64,000 bases of DNA from Hephaestia mangrovi (GTDB lineage Bacteria > Pseudomonadota > Alphaproteobacteria > Sphingomonadales > Sphingomonadaceae). The notes beneath the pieces are model-generated. The model was not told the origin of the DNA and did no database searches. It was given only the letters and a program-made list of their open reading frames with translations. Position 1 is the first letter of the stretch. Every line of letters starts with the position of its first letter. The translations under genes were made by a program, and so were the position numbers. The stretch covers positions 682,001 through 746,000 of the forward strand of contig NZ_JAINVU010000001.1 in the NCBI RefSeq assembly GCF_019880555.1, given 5' to 3'. Below are positions 1 through 7,073 of the stretch, piece by piece.

Positions 1-61
1 TTCAGCTTGCGCTGAACCGGTGCCGCTTCCCATAACGCCGGCCGGGCGCTATGGGCCGAAA

Positions 62-434
62 CGCCAGAGGGTCGGGCGGCCGCGGGGGCTTCGTGCCCGC
101 GAGGAAAGTCCGGGCTCCACGGAAACGACGGTGGCGGGTAACGCCCGCCGGGGGTGACCCCAGGGAAAGTGCCACAGAGAGCAGACCGCCGATGCTCGCA
201 TCGCGAGCAGGCAAGGGTGAAAGGGTGCGGCAAGAGCGCACCGCGGGCCTGGTGACAGGACCGGCTTGGCAAACCCCACCGGGAGCAAGACCGAATAGGG
301 GCGCCACATGGGCATCGTTCCGGCCCGGCGCCCGGGTTGGTTGCTCGACCCCGGATGCGAATCCGGGGCTAGAGGAATGGCCGCCCATCGCCTGCCAAGG
401 CGTGGACAGAACCCGGCTTACAGACCCTCTGGCG
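62..434 (+). ncRNA. rnpB: RNase P RNA, bacterial class A
   Basis: Catalytic RNA of ribonuclease P, which removes 5' leaders from pre-tRNAs. The universally conserved blocks are present in order: GAGGAAAGTCCGGGCTCC at 101-118, ACAGAGAGCAGACCGCC at 174-190, the GGTGAAAGGGTGCGGCAAGA block around 215-234, the GGCAAACCCC CCA-binding loop at 268-277, and ACAGAACCCGGCTTACAG at 406-423. The ends were set by helix P1: the 12 bases at 62-73 pair perfectly with 423-434. The length, about 373 nt, is normal for type A. The first 61 bases of the window would carry the promoter but show no convincing -35/-10 pair. Open reading frames that cross this gene on both strands are chance frames. Confidence 0.97.
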
Positions 435-483
435 ATTTCTCTCGATCCGCGACATAATCGCAAAACAAAACAGGGGGATCGCG

Positions 484-2460
484 ATGAGGGGACGATTTCT
501 TTTCGGCGCCGCGCTGATGTCGGCGGGCGGAGTGGCTGCGGCCGCGCAACAGCAGCCGGAGACGACCGTGCAGCAGGATTTCGACCGCGCGACCCAGCTC
601 AGCGACGGCACCGACAAGGTGGCTGCGCTTGCCGCGTGGCAGGCGCTCGAACGGCGCATCAGCGCGAACAAGCGCAGCCATGCAATCGTGCTGGTACGCA
701 AGAGCGAGGTGCTGTTCGATCTTGGCCATAAGGATGATGCGATCGCGGCAGCCAAGGCCGGGCTCGCCGACCTCCCGGAGACCGATCATACCCTCGATAA
801 CGACCGCATGCGGGCGGAGCGCAATCTTGGCGGCGTGGCCGAATCGTCGCTCGATTATGCTGGGGCAGCGGTCTATTATCGCCGCGCGCTCCCTCTGGCG
901 GCGACGCCGGTCGACAAGCTCGCAATATTGCGCGGGTTGATCCAGACGGGAATCTTCACCGATCCGGCGACGGTTGAGCCGGAGTTCGGCCAGGCCGACA
1001 CCCTGCTCGGACAGATCAAGGCGGATCGCACTGTCAAAGCGATGTTCGCGCGCTTGCGTGACCAGTGGCTGATGGCCCAAGGCAAGTACGATGCGGCGGC
1101 CAAGGCCGCGAAAGGTGCGGTTGAGGACCTTGGCGGCCTAACGGTGCTGACCGATATCAACGATGCCGCGGCACGGTCCGATACGGCGATCGCCCTGCTA
1201 CTCGCCGGTCAATCAGATGAAGCGCGCAAGTATATGGCCTATACCGGCGCCGGCCAGTTGCCGGGCAACGAGTTCGATCCCGGCGCGGAGATGACGGTGC
1301 CGCCGTGCGGCGGCGATTCCGGGTTGAGGCCCCAGGATGCAGCGGTCGTCCAGTTCAGCGTCGGCGACGACGGCCGGGTCATCGACAGCCAGCCGGTTTA
1401 TGCAGCGGGCGGCGGCGCCGCGGCGCTGGCCTTCGCCAAGGCGGCGCGCGATTGGTCCTGGACGCCGGAACAGGCAAAGAAGCTGCCACCCTTCTTTCGG
1501 TATAGCGCGCGGGTCGAGTTGCGCTGCTCTACGGCCTTCGAACGCCCCTCGATCGGAAGTTATCTTGATCAGGATCTCGGCGCCTGGCTGATCGCCAAGG
1601 GCGTGGAACTGCCGCCCCCGCTGACGGGCAGCGACATTGCCGTGCTGCCGCATTTGCGCGAGCGGTTGGCGGCGCAGCAGACGGCGCAGGGAAATGGTGC
1701 GCTGGTGCTGGTGCCGACGCTGATGGCGATCGCGGAAAATGCCGCGAGCGGCCGCGAGGAAATGCACACGATGGCGGTGCGGGCGGTCGCAATTCTCACC
1801 GCCAACGGCGCGACGCCGGTTGCCCGGCTCGCGGCAGAGGCGCTGGTATGGATTTCGGCCGATGCCGAAAGTTGGCGTGCGGCTGATTATGTGCGCGCGG
1901 TTCAGCCGCGGCTGGAAGATCCGTTTTATGCGACTGACCCGGAAGCGCGTTCGGCGATCCGCTTGATGGTTGCAGACCGGCTGCTCGATCATGCGAGCGA
2001 TCGTGCGCGGATCCTGCTTCAGCAGGTTGCGGATGACAATAGCCTGGCGGCCAACGACCCGTTGAAGGTAGGCGCACTTGTTCGACTTGCGTCGATCGAC
2101 GCTGCTGACGGCCATGTCGATCAGGCGCGAGCGGCATTCGAAAAGACGGGATTGTCCGCTGATCAATGTGCCTTGCTCGACGCGCAGCCGCACATCGTTT
2201 CGTCTAATGTGGGCTCGGGTAGTTTCCCTCAGGAAGCGAGGCGCTGGGGATTTGAAGGCTGGACGCAATTGCAGTTCGACGTCACCGCCGATGGCCACCC
2301 GAAAAACGTGCGTGCGATCGTATCCTATCCGCCTTTCGTCTTTACGGCGGCGGGAACCAATGTCTTGGAGCGCGCGCGATTCTCGAAGAGCTACCGTCCC
2401 GACGGAGATCTTGGTTGCGGCGGTGATACGCAACGGGTGAAATTCCAGATCCAAAGCTAG
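484..2460 (+). CDS. Secreted TPR-containing protein with TonB C-terminal-like domains
   Basis: A 658-residue protein of unknown role, probably periplasmic. It starts with a signal peptide (Arg at 2 and 4, hydrophobic to about residue 20, Ala-rich cleavage region). Residues about 30-240 are helical and alanine-rich with TPR-like spacing. A region near 285-350 and the last about 80 residues resemble the TonB C-terminal fold (strand, glycine turn of the VTADG type, then a YPP-type segment and a basic end). The ATG is preceded by AGGGGGATCGCG, a good ribosome binding site. It lies 50 bases after rnpB and is followed by an unrelated gene. Proteins of this plan are common in sphingomonads as energy-transducer-like proteins, but there is no N-terminal membrane anchor here, so a true TonB role is doubtful. 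Confidence 0.75.
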   Translation: MRGRFLFGAALMSAGGVAAAAQQQPETTVQQDFDRATQLSDGTDKVAALAAWQALERRISANKRSHAIVLVRKSEVLFDLGHKDDAIAAAKAGLADLPETDHTLDNDRMRAERNLGGVAESSLDYAGAAVYYRRALPLAATPVDKLAILRGLIQTGIFTDPATVEPEFGQADTLLGQIKADRTVKAMFARLRDQWLMAQGKYDAAAKAAKGAVEDLGGLTVLTDINDAAARSDTAIALLLAGQSDEARKYMAYTGAGQLPGNEFDPGAEMTVPPCGGDSGLRPQDAAVVQFSVGDDGRVIDSQPVYAAGGGAAALAFAKAARDWSWTPEQAKKLPPFFRYSARVELRCSTAFERPSIGSYLDQDLGAWLIAKGVELPPPLTGSDIAVLPHLRERLAAQQTAQGNGALVLVPTLMAIAENAASGREEMHTMAVRAVAILTANGATPVARLAAEALVWISADAESWRAADYVRAVQPRLEDPFYATDPEARSAIRLMVADRLLDHASDRARILLQQVADDNSLAANDPLKVGALVRLASIDAADGHVDQARAAFEKTGLSADQCALLDAQPHIVSSNVGSGSFPQEARRWGFEGWTQLQFDVTADGHPKNVRAIVSYPPFVFTAAGTNVLERARFSKSYRPDGDLGCGGDTQRVKFQIQS

Positions 2461-2524
2461 AACCGACGCGCAGGGGCGACGTTGCCGCTTGCGCTCCGCG
2501 TGCTGCCGCTTATGTCGTGGGGCG

Positions 2525-3061
2525 ATGCCACGTTCCTCCCGATCGACCGACTGGGGCTTTCCCCGCTGGCGCAGCTACGGCGCCGAGCGCGAGGCCGTGA
2601 AGGTGCGCATCTGCGATCGCCATGGATGCGAGGAGCCGGGGGATTGCCCGGCGCCGAAATCGCCCAACAGCAAGGATCGCTGGTATTTCTGTGCGACCCA
2701 TGCCGCCGAATACAACCGCAACTGGAATTATTTCGAGGGGCTGAGCGAGGAAGAGGCCAAGGCGCGCGAAACGCAGGAGCGGGCCGAGGCGGCGGGCTTC
2801 ACCGCGTCCAAGCACCATGGCTGGGCGGGGCCGGGCGACGGCAGCCGCAGCCGCGACGAGATGCGCGCGCTCGAATTGTTCGAGCTCGAGGCGGATGCCG
2901 ATTTCGAGGCGGTGCGCCAGGCGTGGCGGCGGCTCGCCAAGGATACCCATCCCGACGTCCGGCCCGGCGATGCCGAGGCGGCACAACGGTTCCAGGCGGG
3001 GCAGGCGGCCTATGAGGTGCTGCGCGTCGCCGAGGAAAATCGCCAATGGCGTCCGGCCTAA
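2525..3061 (+). CDS. J-domain protein with N-terminal Cys/His-rich region
   Basis: A 178-residue protein. The C-terminal part (about 113-175) is a J domain with an intact His-Pro-Asp motif at 142-144, which in this family stimulates the ATPase of an Hsp70. The N-terminal half carries cysteines at 30, 35, 41 and 56 and histidines at 33 and 59, which could bind a metal. The ATG at 2525 was chosen over a TTG 36 bases upstream because it gives the MPR...WGFPRWRSYG start I expect for sphingomonad relatives and avoids an odd Cys-rich leader. The last 16 bases overlap the next gene, so the two are probably translated together. With an iron-sulfur protein next door and sufE convergent, a link to Fe-S protein folding is possible, but this is inference. 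Confidence 0.8.
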   Translation: MPRSSRSTDWGFPRWRSYGAEREAVKVRICDRHGCEEPGDCPAPKSPNSKDRWYFCATHAAEYNRNWNYFEGLSEEEAKARETQERAEAAGFTASKHHGWAGPGDGSRSRDEMRALELFELEADADFEAVRQAWRRLAKDTHPDVRPGDAEAAQRFQAGQAAYEVLRVAEENRQWRPA

Positions 3062-3378
3062 AACGCACCGTCCGCTCCGATTGGTCGGGCGCGGTGCTGG
3101 TCTGCCGCAAATGTTCGAAGAAGATGGGCGGCGGGTTCGGGCCTAAGGGCAAGGCGCGGCTCGGCAAGGCGCTGCGCAAGCGGCTCGGGCTCAAGAAGGG
3201 GCGCAAGGCGCCATTCGGCATCGTCGAGGTCGGCTGTCTCGGCGTCTGCCCGCACAAGGCGGTGACTGTGATCGATGCCGGCGAACCGGCGCGCTGGCAT
3301 ATAGTGCCGGCGGGCAGCGACATCGACGACATCGCCGCCGCGCTCGGCCTCGCGCCGGTCAGGGCTCAGCGCGCGTAG
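3046..3378 (+). CDS. Thioredoxin-like [2Fe-2S] ferredoxin family protein
   Basis: A 110-residue protein with four cysteines at 20, 23, 64 and 68, the last pair in the CLGVCPHKAV context typical of small (2Fe-2S) ferredoxin-like proteins with a thioredoxin fold. The middle of the protein is very basic (Lys/Arg-rich, about 25-55). The gene overlaps the J-domain gene by 16 bases and its end overlaps the convergent sufE by 13 bases. The redox partner is unknown. Cluster binding is inferred from the cysteine pattern; the C-x2-C first pair is tighter than the wide first spacing of classical thioredoxin-like ferredoxins, so the cluster type is uncertain. Confidence 0.75.
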   Translation: MASGLKRTVRSDWSGAVLVCRKCSKKMGGGFGPKGKARLGKALRKRLGLKKGRKAPFGIVEVGCLGVCPHKAVTVIDAGEPARWHIVPAGSDIDDIAAALGLAPVRAQRA

Positions 3379-3773
3379 CGCTCCGCGGTGGCGCGGATCA
3401 GGGCGATCATGTTGGGAATGCCCTGCGTCCGGTTCGAGCTGAGCTGGTTCCGGAGGTCGAACGGCGCCAGCGCGGCATCGATATCGGTGGCGAGGATCGT
3501 CTGTGGCGGCTGGTCCTGCACGGTCAGCAGGACGAGCGCGATGATTCCCTTGGTGATCGCCGCATTCGAATCGGCCAGGAAATGGAGCGTGCCGTCGTCG
3601 CGGACGGTGGGATAGACCCACACCGATGCCGAGCAGCCACGCACCAGCGTCGCGTCGGTCTTGAGCGGATCGGGCATCGGCTCGAGCGCGCGGCCGAGGT
3701 CGATCAGCAATCGGTAGCGGTCGTCGGGTTCGAGGAATTCATATTCGTCGCGGAGGTCGGCCAGGCTGGTCAT
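3366..3773 (-). CDS. sufE: SufE family cysteine desulfuration protein
   Basis: SufE accepts persulfide sulfur from the cysteine desulfurase SufS and passes it to the SUF scaffold for Fe-S cluster assembly. The 135-residue protein has the family core: an N-terminal helix (DLRDEYEFLEPDDRYR), the acceptor cysteine at 47 in GCSASVW, and a C-terminal LSSNRTQGIPNM block. Length fits the family (about 140). The ATG at 3773 gives a start typical of the family; an upstream in-frame start at 3803 would add ten unconserved residues. It stands alone, without the rest of the suf operon, and converges on the ferredoxin-like gene. Confidence 0.93.
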   Translation of the reverse strand: MTSLADLRDEYEFLEPDDRYRLLIDLGRALEPMPDPLKTDATLVRGCSASVWVYPTVRDDGTLHFLADSNAAITKGIIALVLLTVQDQPPQTILATDIDAALAPFDLRNQLSSNRTQGIPNMIALIRATAERYAR

Positions 3774-3830
3774 GCCCGGCAAGTAGGAGGGGCGGCCGGT
3801 CAAATCAAACCGTCATGCCAGCATATCGTG

Positions 3831-3860
3831 CCGTCGCCCCAGCCCGCGCTGGGGTGACGG
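3831..3860. repeat. Intergenic hairpin repeat between sufE and the psp operon end
   Basis: The bases CCGTCGCCCCAGC at 3831-3843 pair with GCTGGGGTGACGG at 3848-3860, with one G-T wobble and a four-base loop. It sits just past the stop of the last psp-operon gene on the minus strand. The GTCATGCC/GGGGTGAC flavour recalls other short palindromes in this window (50425, 52358, 60720). No T tract follows, so if it ends transcription it does so without a classical intrinsic signal; it may simply stabilise the mRNA 3' end. Confidence 0.55.
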
Positions 3861-3866
3861 CGTTGG

Positions 3867-4106
3867 TCAAAGATCCACCCCGGCGGCGATCGCTTCCAGC
3901 TTGCGGATGCGTTCCTTGAGGTCGGCGATCTCGATCCGCTGGCTCGCGCTCGGCACCGCAGGCTCGCGCCCCGGGGCCCGCTGATCGAGCTCGTGCTGCT
4001 TGAATTGCAGCCAGCCACGCCAGCCGGTCAGCGCGGCGACCGAGAGCATCGCGAGCCCCGCGAGCCCGGCGACGGCCATGGTAAGATAGAAGGTCGGGTC
4101 GTTCAT
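3867..4106 (-). CDS. Small PspB-like membrane protein, member 5 of array
   Basis: A 79-residue protein with one N-terminal membrane segment (about 5-29) followed by a charged, helical cytoplasmic tail. The tail ends in IADLKERIRKLEAIAAG, which matches the R-x2-LE-x-I core of the PspB C-terminus, but it lacks the final EIExLR motif of the other array members and so is the most diverged. A ribosome binding site (AGAGGAAC) precedes the ATG. It is the last gene of the operon that begins at 6946, 22 bases after the previous stop. The function is unknown; a role in membrane-stress sensing with PspB/PspC is inferred from position and shape. Confidence 0.75.
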   Translation of the reverse strand: MNDPTFYLTMAVAGLAGLAMLSVAALTGWRGWLQFKQHELDQRAPGREPAVPSASQRIEIADLKERIRKLEAIAAGVDL

Positions 4107-4128
4107 GACACGGTTCCTCTGGTGAATG

Positions 4129-4377
4129 TCAGCTCTTGTCGCGCAGCCGCTCGATCTCGCGATCGAGGTCGCTCGACGAATGATTGTCGGTGATGACGCG
4201 TTCGAGGACCTGGACCCGTTCGCGCAGCGCCTGGACTTCCTGGCGCAACTGGCGGCTTTCCAGCGCTTCGGCCGGATCGGCTTGCGGCGCCCGTCCCTGA
4301 TAGCGGTAGCGCGACTGGATCACGCGGCCGATGGTCACGACGATGATGATCGCAACGACCATTTCAAACGGGTTCAT
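4129..4377 (-). CDS. Small PspB-like membrane protein, member 4 of array
   Basis: An 82-residue protein with an N-terminal membrane segment (about 5-20), a short basic stretch, and a coiled-coil tail containing ERVQVLERVITD and then DREIERLRDKS. The same two-part tail (VLERI-[VI]TD, then EIE-x-LR) occurs in the two genes before it. A strong AGGAGGA ribosome binding site precedes the ATG, which removes doubt that the gene is real. It lies 36 bases after the preceding gene and 22 before the next. No enzyme motif is visible. A PspB-like stress role is inferred. Confidence 0.78.
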   Translation of the reverse strand: MNPFEMVVAIIIVVTIGRVIQSRYRYQGRAPQADPAEALESRQLRQEVQALRERVQVLERVITDNHSSSDLDREIERLRDKS

Positions 4378-4413
4378 GGGTCCAGTTCCTCCTGAATTCT
4401 CTTATCTGTTCAA

Positions 4414-4677
4414 TTAATTGAGCGGTTCGTCGCGGAGCCGCTCGATCTCGTCGGAAAGCGCCAGCCCCTTGTCGGTGACGATCCGTTCGAGCACGCGGAC
4501 GCGCTGCTCCAGCCGCTCGCTATGCGCCGCATATTGCGCGGCCTTTTCGGCGACCATCTGCGATTCGATCTCCATCTGGCGCTCGCGCAGCTTGAGCCAG
4601 GGACGGACGATCATCGATGCGATGATCGCGACGATCGGGATGCTGAGCGCCAGCATCGGAATGAGAAGGGCGTTCAT
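4414..4677 (-). CDS. Small PspB-like membrane protein, member 3 of array
   Basis: An 87-residue protein: hydrophobic N-terminus (about 3-24) with Pro at 7 and 14, a basic WLKLRERQ stop-transfer region, then a long helix ending in EQRVRVLERIVTD and DEIERLRDE. These two blocks align directly with the neighbouring small genes and with the R-x2-LE-x-I core of PspB. GAGGAAC lies upstream of the ATG. Spacing to the preceding gene is only 12 bases. Function unknown; expected to sit in the inner membrane with the coiled coil in the cytoplasm. Confidence 0.78.
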   Translation of the reverse strand: MNALLIPMLALSIPIVAIIASMIVRPWLKLRERQMEIESQMVAEKAAQYAAHSERLEQRVRVLERIVTDKGLALSDEIERLRDEPLN

Positions 4678-4689
4678 CGCGGCGGTTCC

Positions 4690-5010
4690 TCAATTGCTCG
4701 GCTTGCGCAGCCGCTCGATTTCCTCGTCGAGCATGTGCGAGCTGTCGGTGACGATGCGCTCGACGTTCGACAGGCGATCCTTGATCGAGCCGAGTTCGGC
4801 GCGCAGCTGGGCGTTTTCCTGGCTCAACAGCTTGACGCGCTCGGTCGTCTCGCCGTTGGTCTTGGGATAGATCGCCTGGCCCCATGCGCCATCGAGCGGG
4901 TAGCCATTCTTGATCCGCATCCAGATCGTCAGCACCCAGCCGACTACCCCGATCAGCGTGATCATCACGATCAGCGGCCCCATCCGCATGATGATATCGG
5001 CGGCGTCCAT
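4690..5010 (-). CDS. Small PspB-like membrane protein, member 2 of array
   Basis: A 106-residue protein with a membrane segment at about 12-30, a KNGYPLDGAWG loop and a coiled-coil tail carrying KDRLSNVERIVTD followed by DEEIERLRKPS. The KxGYPL motif after the membrane segment is shared with the gene before it (KHGYPLHD), which indicates duplication within the array. GGGGAGAG precedes the ATG. It lies 23 bases downstream of the previous stop. Function unknown; see the finding on the array. Confidence 0.8.
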   Translation of the reverse strand: MDAADIIMRMGPLIVMITLIGVVGWVLTIWMRIKNGYPLDGAWGQAIYPKTNGETTERVKLLSQENAQLRAELGSIKDRLSNVERIVTDSSHMLDEEIERLRKPSN

Positions 5011-5033
5011 TTTCTCTCTCCCCGTGAATCTGG

Positions 5034-5390
5034 TCAGTCGGCGTCGCGCAGCGCTTCGATTTCGCGCGCGGTCCGTTCGGCGGGATCGGTGGCGATGCGT
5101 TCGAGCACGCGCAGCCGCTCTTCGAGCCGGCCGATCTGGCCGGTCAATTTCTCGTTTTCGCTCGAGAGCAGGTCGATCTTGCGCTGCGCCCCGGGGCTGT
5201 AGTCGTCATCATTGTCGCGTGCATCCCAGATGCCCACGCCCATGAACGGGTGACGGCCCCGGCGCATCGCGCGGCGGGCGCGGCGGTCGTGCAGCGGATA
5301 GCCGTGCTTGGCCATGATCCCCATGCGGACGACCCCGGCGAACAGCGACATGCCGATGATCGCGAGAACGAAGAATTGTCCGTGGTCCAT
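5034..5390 (-). CDS. Small PspB-like membrane protein, member 1 of array
   Basis: A 118-residue protein with an N-terminal membrane segment (about 6-24), a KHGYPLHDRRARR basic loop, a short acidic linker (DNDDDYSP) and a coiled coil ending in EERLRVLERIATD and AREIEALRDAD. The start at 5390 is supported by AAGGGAG upstream; an in-frame start 57 bases earlier would run into pspC. It begins 28 bases after the pspC stop, so it should be on the same transcript. It is the longest of the five array members. No catalytic motif is visible. Confidence 0.8.
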   Translation of the reverse strand: MDHGQFFVLAIIGMSLFAGVVRMGIMAKHGYPLHDRRARRAMRRGRHPFMGVGIWDARDNDDDYSPGAQRKIDLLSSENEKLTGQIGRLEERLRVLERIATDPAERTAREIEALRDAD

Positions 5391-5418
5391 TGTCCGAACT
5401 CCCTTGAAACACTGGCGC

Positions 5419-5796
5419 TCAGCGCAGCTGCTCGATCTCGTCGGCAAGGCGCGTGTTGCGGCTGGTGTACATCAGCTCGATGTCGGCGAGGCGACGATCG
5501 ATATCGCGGAACTTGGAGCGTACCTCGGCGGTCGACCGCTTCGGATTGCTGCGGACGCCCTGCCAGAACTTCGCGTTGTCCTCGGACTGATAGAGGCCGA
5601 TCGGCTTCTTCGGCGCCAGCCAGCCCGCGGCGAGATAGGCCAGCAGCATCCAGCCACTCGTCACGAAGGTCAGCACGATCATCGCCACGCGAACCAGGGT
5701 GATGTCGAGGCCGGTGTAATCGGCGATCCCCGAACAGACGCCCAGCCACTTTGCATTCTGCTTGTCGAGATAGAATTGGGTACGGCTGGCGGACAT
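5419..5796 (-). CDS. pspC: Envelope stress response membrane protein PspC
   Basis: PspC is an inner-membrane protein that, with PspB, senses envelope stress and recruits PspA away from PspF. The PspC domain lies at about 5-60: a short amphipathic lead, the GVCSGIADYTGLDITLVRV signature, a hydrophobic membrane segment and an APKKP turn. Residues 60-125 form a cytoplasmic tail ending in TRLADEIEQLR, the same EIE-x-LR ending carried by the small downstream proteins. The ATG overlaps the pspB stop (ATGA), showing translational coupling. The length of 125 is normal for PspC. Confidence 0.95.
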   Translation of the reverse strand: MSASRTQFYLDKQNAKWLGVCSGIADYTGLDITLVRVAMIVLTFVTSGWMLLAYLAAGWLAPKKPIGLYQSEDNAKFWQGVRSNPKRSTAEVRSKFRDIDRRLADIELMYTSRNTRLADEIEQLR

Positions 5797-6083
5797 CAGT
5801 TCCTCCTGTTGCGTTCGAAGGTTTCGAATGACTGGTAAGTCTCGACCGGCTCGCCCGCGGGCGGCAGCGGCTTCCAGTCGGGGTGGTCGGCGGCGACGAT
5901 CCGCTCGACGGTGTTCAGGCGATCCTCGAGCCGGCGGGCGAGATTGTACATCTCGTCGAGCAGCTTCTCGTCCTCGTCGGTGATCCGCGGCGCCTGCTTC
6001 CACTTGGTGATGTAGTGGAAGATGATCCACGGCAGCCCGACGAACAGGATCAGGCAGATGAACACGGGCATCAGGTCATCCAT
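5796..6083 (-). CDS. pspB: Envelope stress response membrane protein PspB
   Basis: PspB is a small inner-membrane partner of PspC in phage-shock signalling. The 95 residues comprise one membrane segment (about 6-24), an amphipathic helix and the diagnostic tail RLEDRLNTVERIVAADHPDW, which corresponds to the RERIQALESILDAEHPNW tail of E. coli PspB. About 20 residues extend past the usual end. The stop overlaps the pspC start. The gene begins one base after the pspA stop, so pspA, pspB and pspC form a tightly packed operon. Confidence 0.93.
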   Translation of the reverse strand: MDDLMPVFICLILFVGLPWIIFHYITKWKQAPRITDEDEKLLDEMYNLARRLEDRLNTVERIVAADHPDWKPLPPAGEPVETYQSFETFERNRRN

Positions 6084-6084
6084 C

Positions 6085-6753
6085 TCAGCCCTCCTTGTTC
6101 ATCTTCGCCTTTAAGGCAGCGAGGTCGGCCTCCACCTTGTCGCTGGTCTTGAGCTCGGCGATCTCTTCCTCGAGCGTCTTTTGCGGCGCGCCCAGCGACA
6201 GCGCATCGGCGTGGCCCTCGGCCATGTCGACGCGGCGTTCGAGCACGTCGAAGCGCGAGAAGGCCTCCTGCGTCTTGGGGCCGGCATAGACCTCGCGCAT
6301 CCGCGCGCGGTTGGTCGCGCTTTCCAGGCGGGTCATGATCGTGTTCTGCCGGTTGCGCGCTTCGCGCAGCTTGTTCTGCAGCTTGGCGATATCCTCTTCG
6401 GACGCGCGCAGCGCATCGTCGAGCACGGTGATCTCGGCCTGCAACTGGTCGCACATGTCGGCGGCCTTCTGGCGCTCGACCAGCGCCGCCTTGGCCAGAT
6501 CCTCGCGATCCTTCGACAGCGCCAGCTCGGCCTTCTCGGTCCAGCTCTCCTGGAGCTTTTCCAGCTTGGCGATATGGCGGCGCATCTCCTTCTGGTCGGC
6601 GATGGTGCGCGCGGCGGACGCGCGAACCTCGACCAGCGTCTCCTCCATCTCGAGGATGATCATGCGGATCATCTTGGCCGGGTCTTCGGCCTTGTCGAGC
6701 AGGTCGGTGACGTTGGCGGCGATGATGTCTCGGGTTCGGGAGAAAATACCCAT
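6085..6753 (-). CDS. pspA: Phage shock protein A (PspA/IM30 family)
   Basis: PspA is a peripheral membrane protein that stabilises damaged inner membrane and inhibits the activator PspF in unstressed cells. The 222 residues begin MGIFSRTRDIIAANVTDLLD, the conserved amphipathic membrane-binding helix, followed by EDPAKMIRMII and long coiled-coil helices; the length fits (222 in E. coli). AGGAGC precedes the ATG. It is the second gene of a sigma-54-type operon: a 42-residue peptide gene lies 64 bases upstream with a strong hairpin between them. pspF is divergent, the classic Psp arrangement. Confidence 0.96.
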   Translation of the reverse strand: MGIFSRTRDIIAANVTDLLDKAEDPAKMIRMIILEMEETLVEVRASAARTIADQKEMRRHIAKLEKLQESWTEKAELALSKDREDLAKAALVERQKAADMCDQLQAEITVLDDALRASEEDIAKLQNKLREARNRQNTIMTRLESATNRARMREVYAGPKTQEAFSRFDVLERRVDMAEGHADALSLGAPQKTLEEEIAELKTSDKVEADLAALKAKMNKEG

Positions 6754-6780
6754 CAAATGTGCTCCTGGGTCAAAAGGGAT

Positions 6781-6812
6781 GCCGGGGCGGAGCAAGGGAT
6801 TTCCGCCCCGGC
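6781..6812 (-). promoter_or_regulatory. GC-rich hairpin between the small peptide gene and pspA
   Basis: The 11 bases GCCGGGGCGGA at 6781-6791 are perfectly complementary to 6802-6812, with a 10-base loop. Read on the minus strand the hairpin follows the stop codon of the 42-residue gene and is followed by ATCCCTTTTG, a weak T tract, then the pspA ribosome binding site. This is the shape of a partial terminator or an mRNA-processing barrier that could make the peptide more abundant than PspA. Function is inferred from structure and position only. Confidence 0.6.
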
Positions 6813-6817
6813 TGCCA

Positions 6818-6946
6818 TCAGGCGAAACCACCTGCGGCAATATGCCCGACCGCGGGCGCCAATGCACCAAGCATGAACACCGAGCTGACGAGCGCGGTGC
6901 AGGCGAGGGCGGCGAGGGTGCGGCCGGCTTTATCGACGTTGAACAT
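6818..6946 (-). CDS. 42-residue membrane peptide, first gene of the psp operon
   Basis: A short gene that standard length cut-offs would miss. The peptide reads MFNVDKAGRT, then an Ala/Leu/Val-rich hydrophobic segment (about 11-33), and ends HIAAGGFA. The ATG has AGGGAGG six bases upstream, the codon use matches neighbours, and the gene sits directly between the sigma-54 promoter (7004-7020) and pspA. It should therefore be induced with the Psp response. I do not recognise the family. Its single membrane span and stress-controlled promoter suggest a small membrane-embedded regulator or effector. Confidence 0.75.
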   Translation of the reverse strand: MFNVDKAGRTLAALACTALVSSVFMLGALAPAVGHIAAGGFA

Positions 6947-7003
6947 GGGAACCTCCCTGAAAGTGCGTGTCCGCCGCATGTCGGCGGGCTTGCCCCATAT
7001 TTT

Positions 7004-7020
7004 GCAGGAGCCGTGCCAAT
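7004..7020 (-). promoter_or_regulatory. Sigma-54 (RpoN) promoter of the psp operon
   Basis: On the minus strand the bases read TTGGCACGGCTCCTGCA. This has the invariant GG (-24) and GC (-12) dinucleotides with exactly ten bases between them and matches the TGGCAC-N5-TTGC consensus well. The start of transcription would fall near 6993, giving a leader of roughly 45 bases before the small peptide gene. Sigma-54 control of pspA by PspF is established in enterobacteria; the GAFTGA motif in the divergent PspF supports it here. Confidence 0.85.
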
Positions 7021-7073
7021 TTCAGAAATGGCCGATTTCCGCGGTGTTTATTCGGGCAATACACTTTGTTCTT

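Noticed and set aside
2..731. Open frames on both strands across the first 730 bases
   Set aside because: They cover the RNase P RNA, whose conserved blocks and closing helix are unmistakable; the frames are a by-product of high GC.
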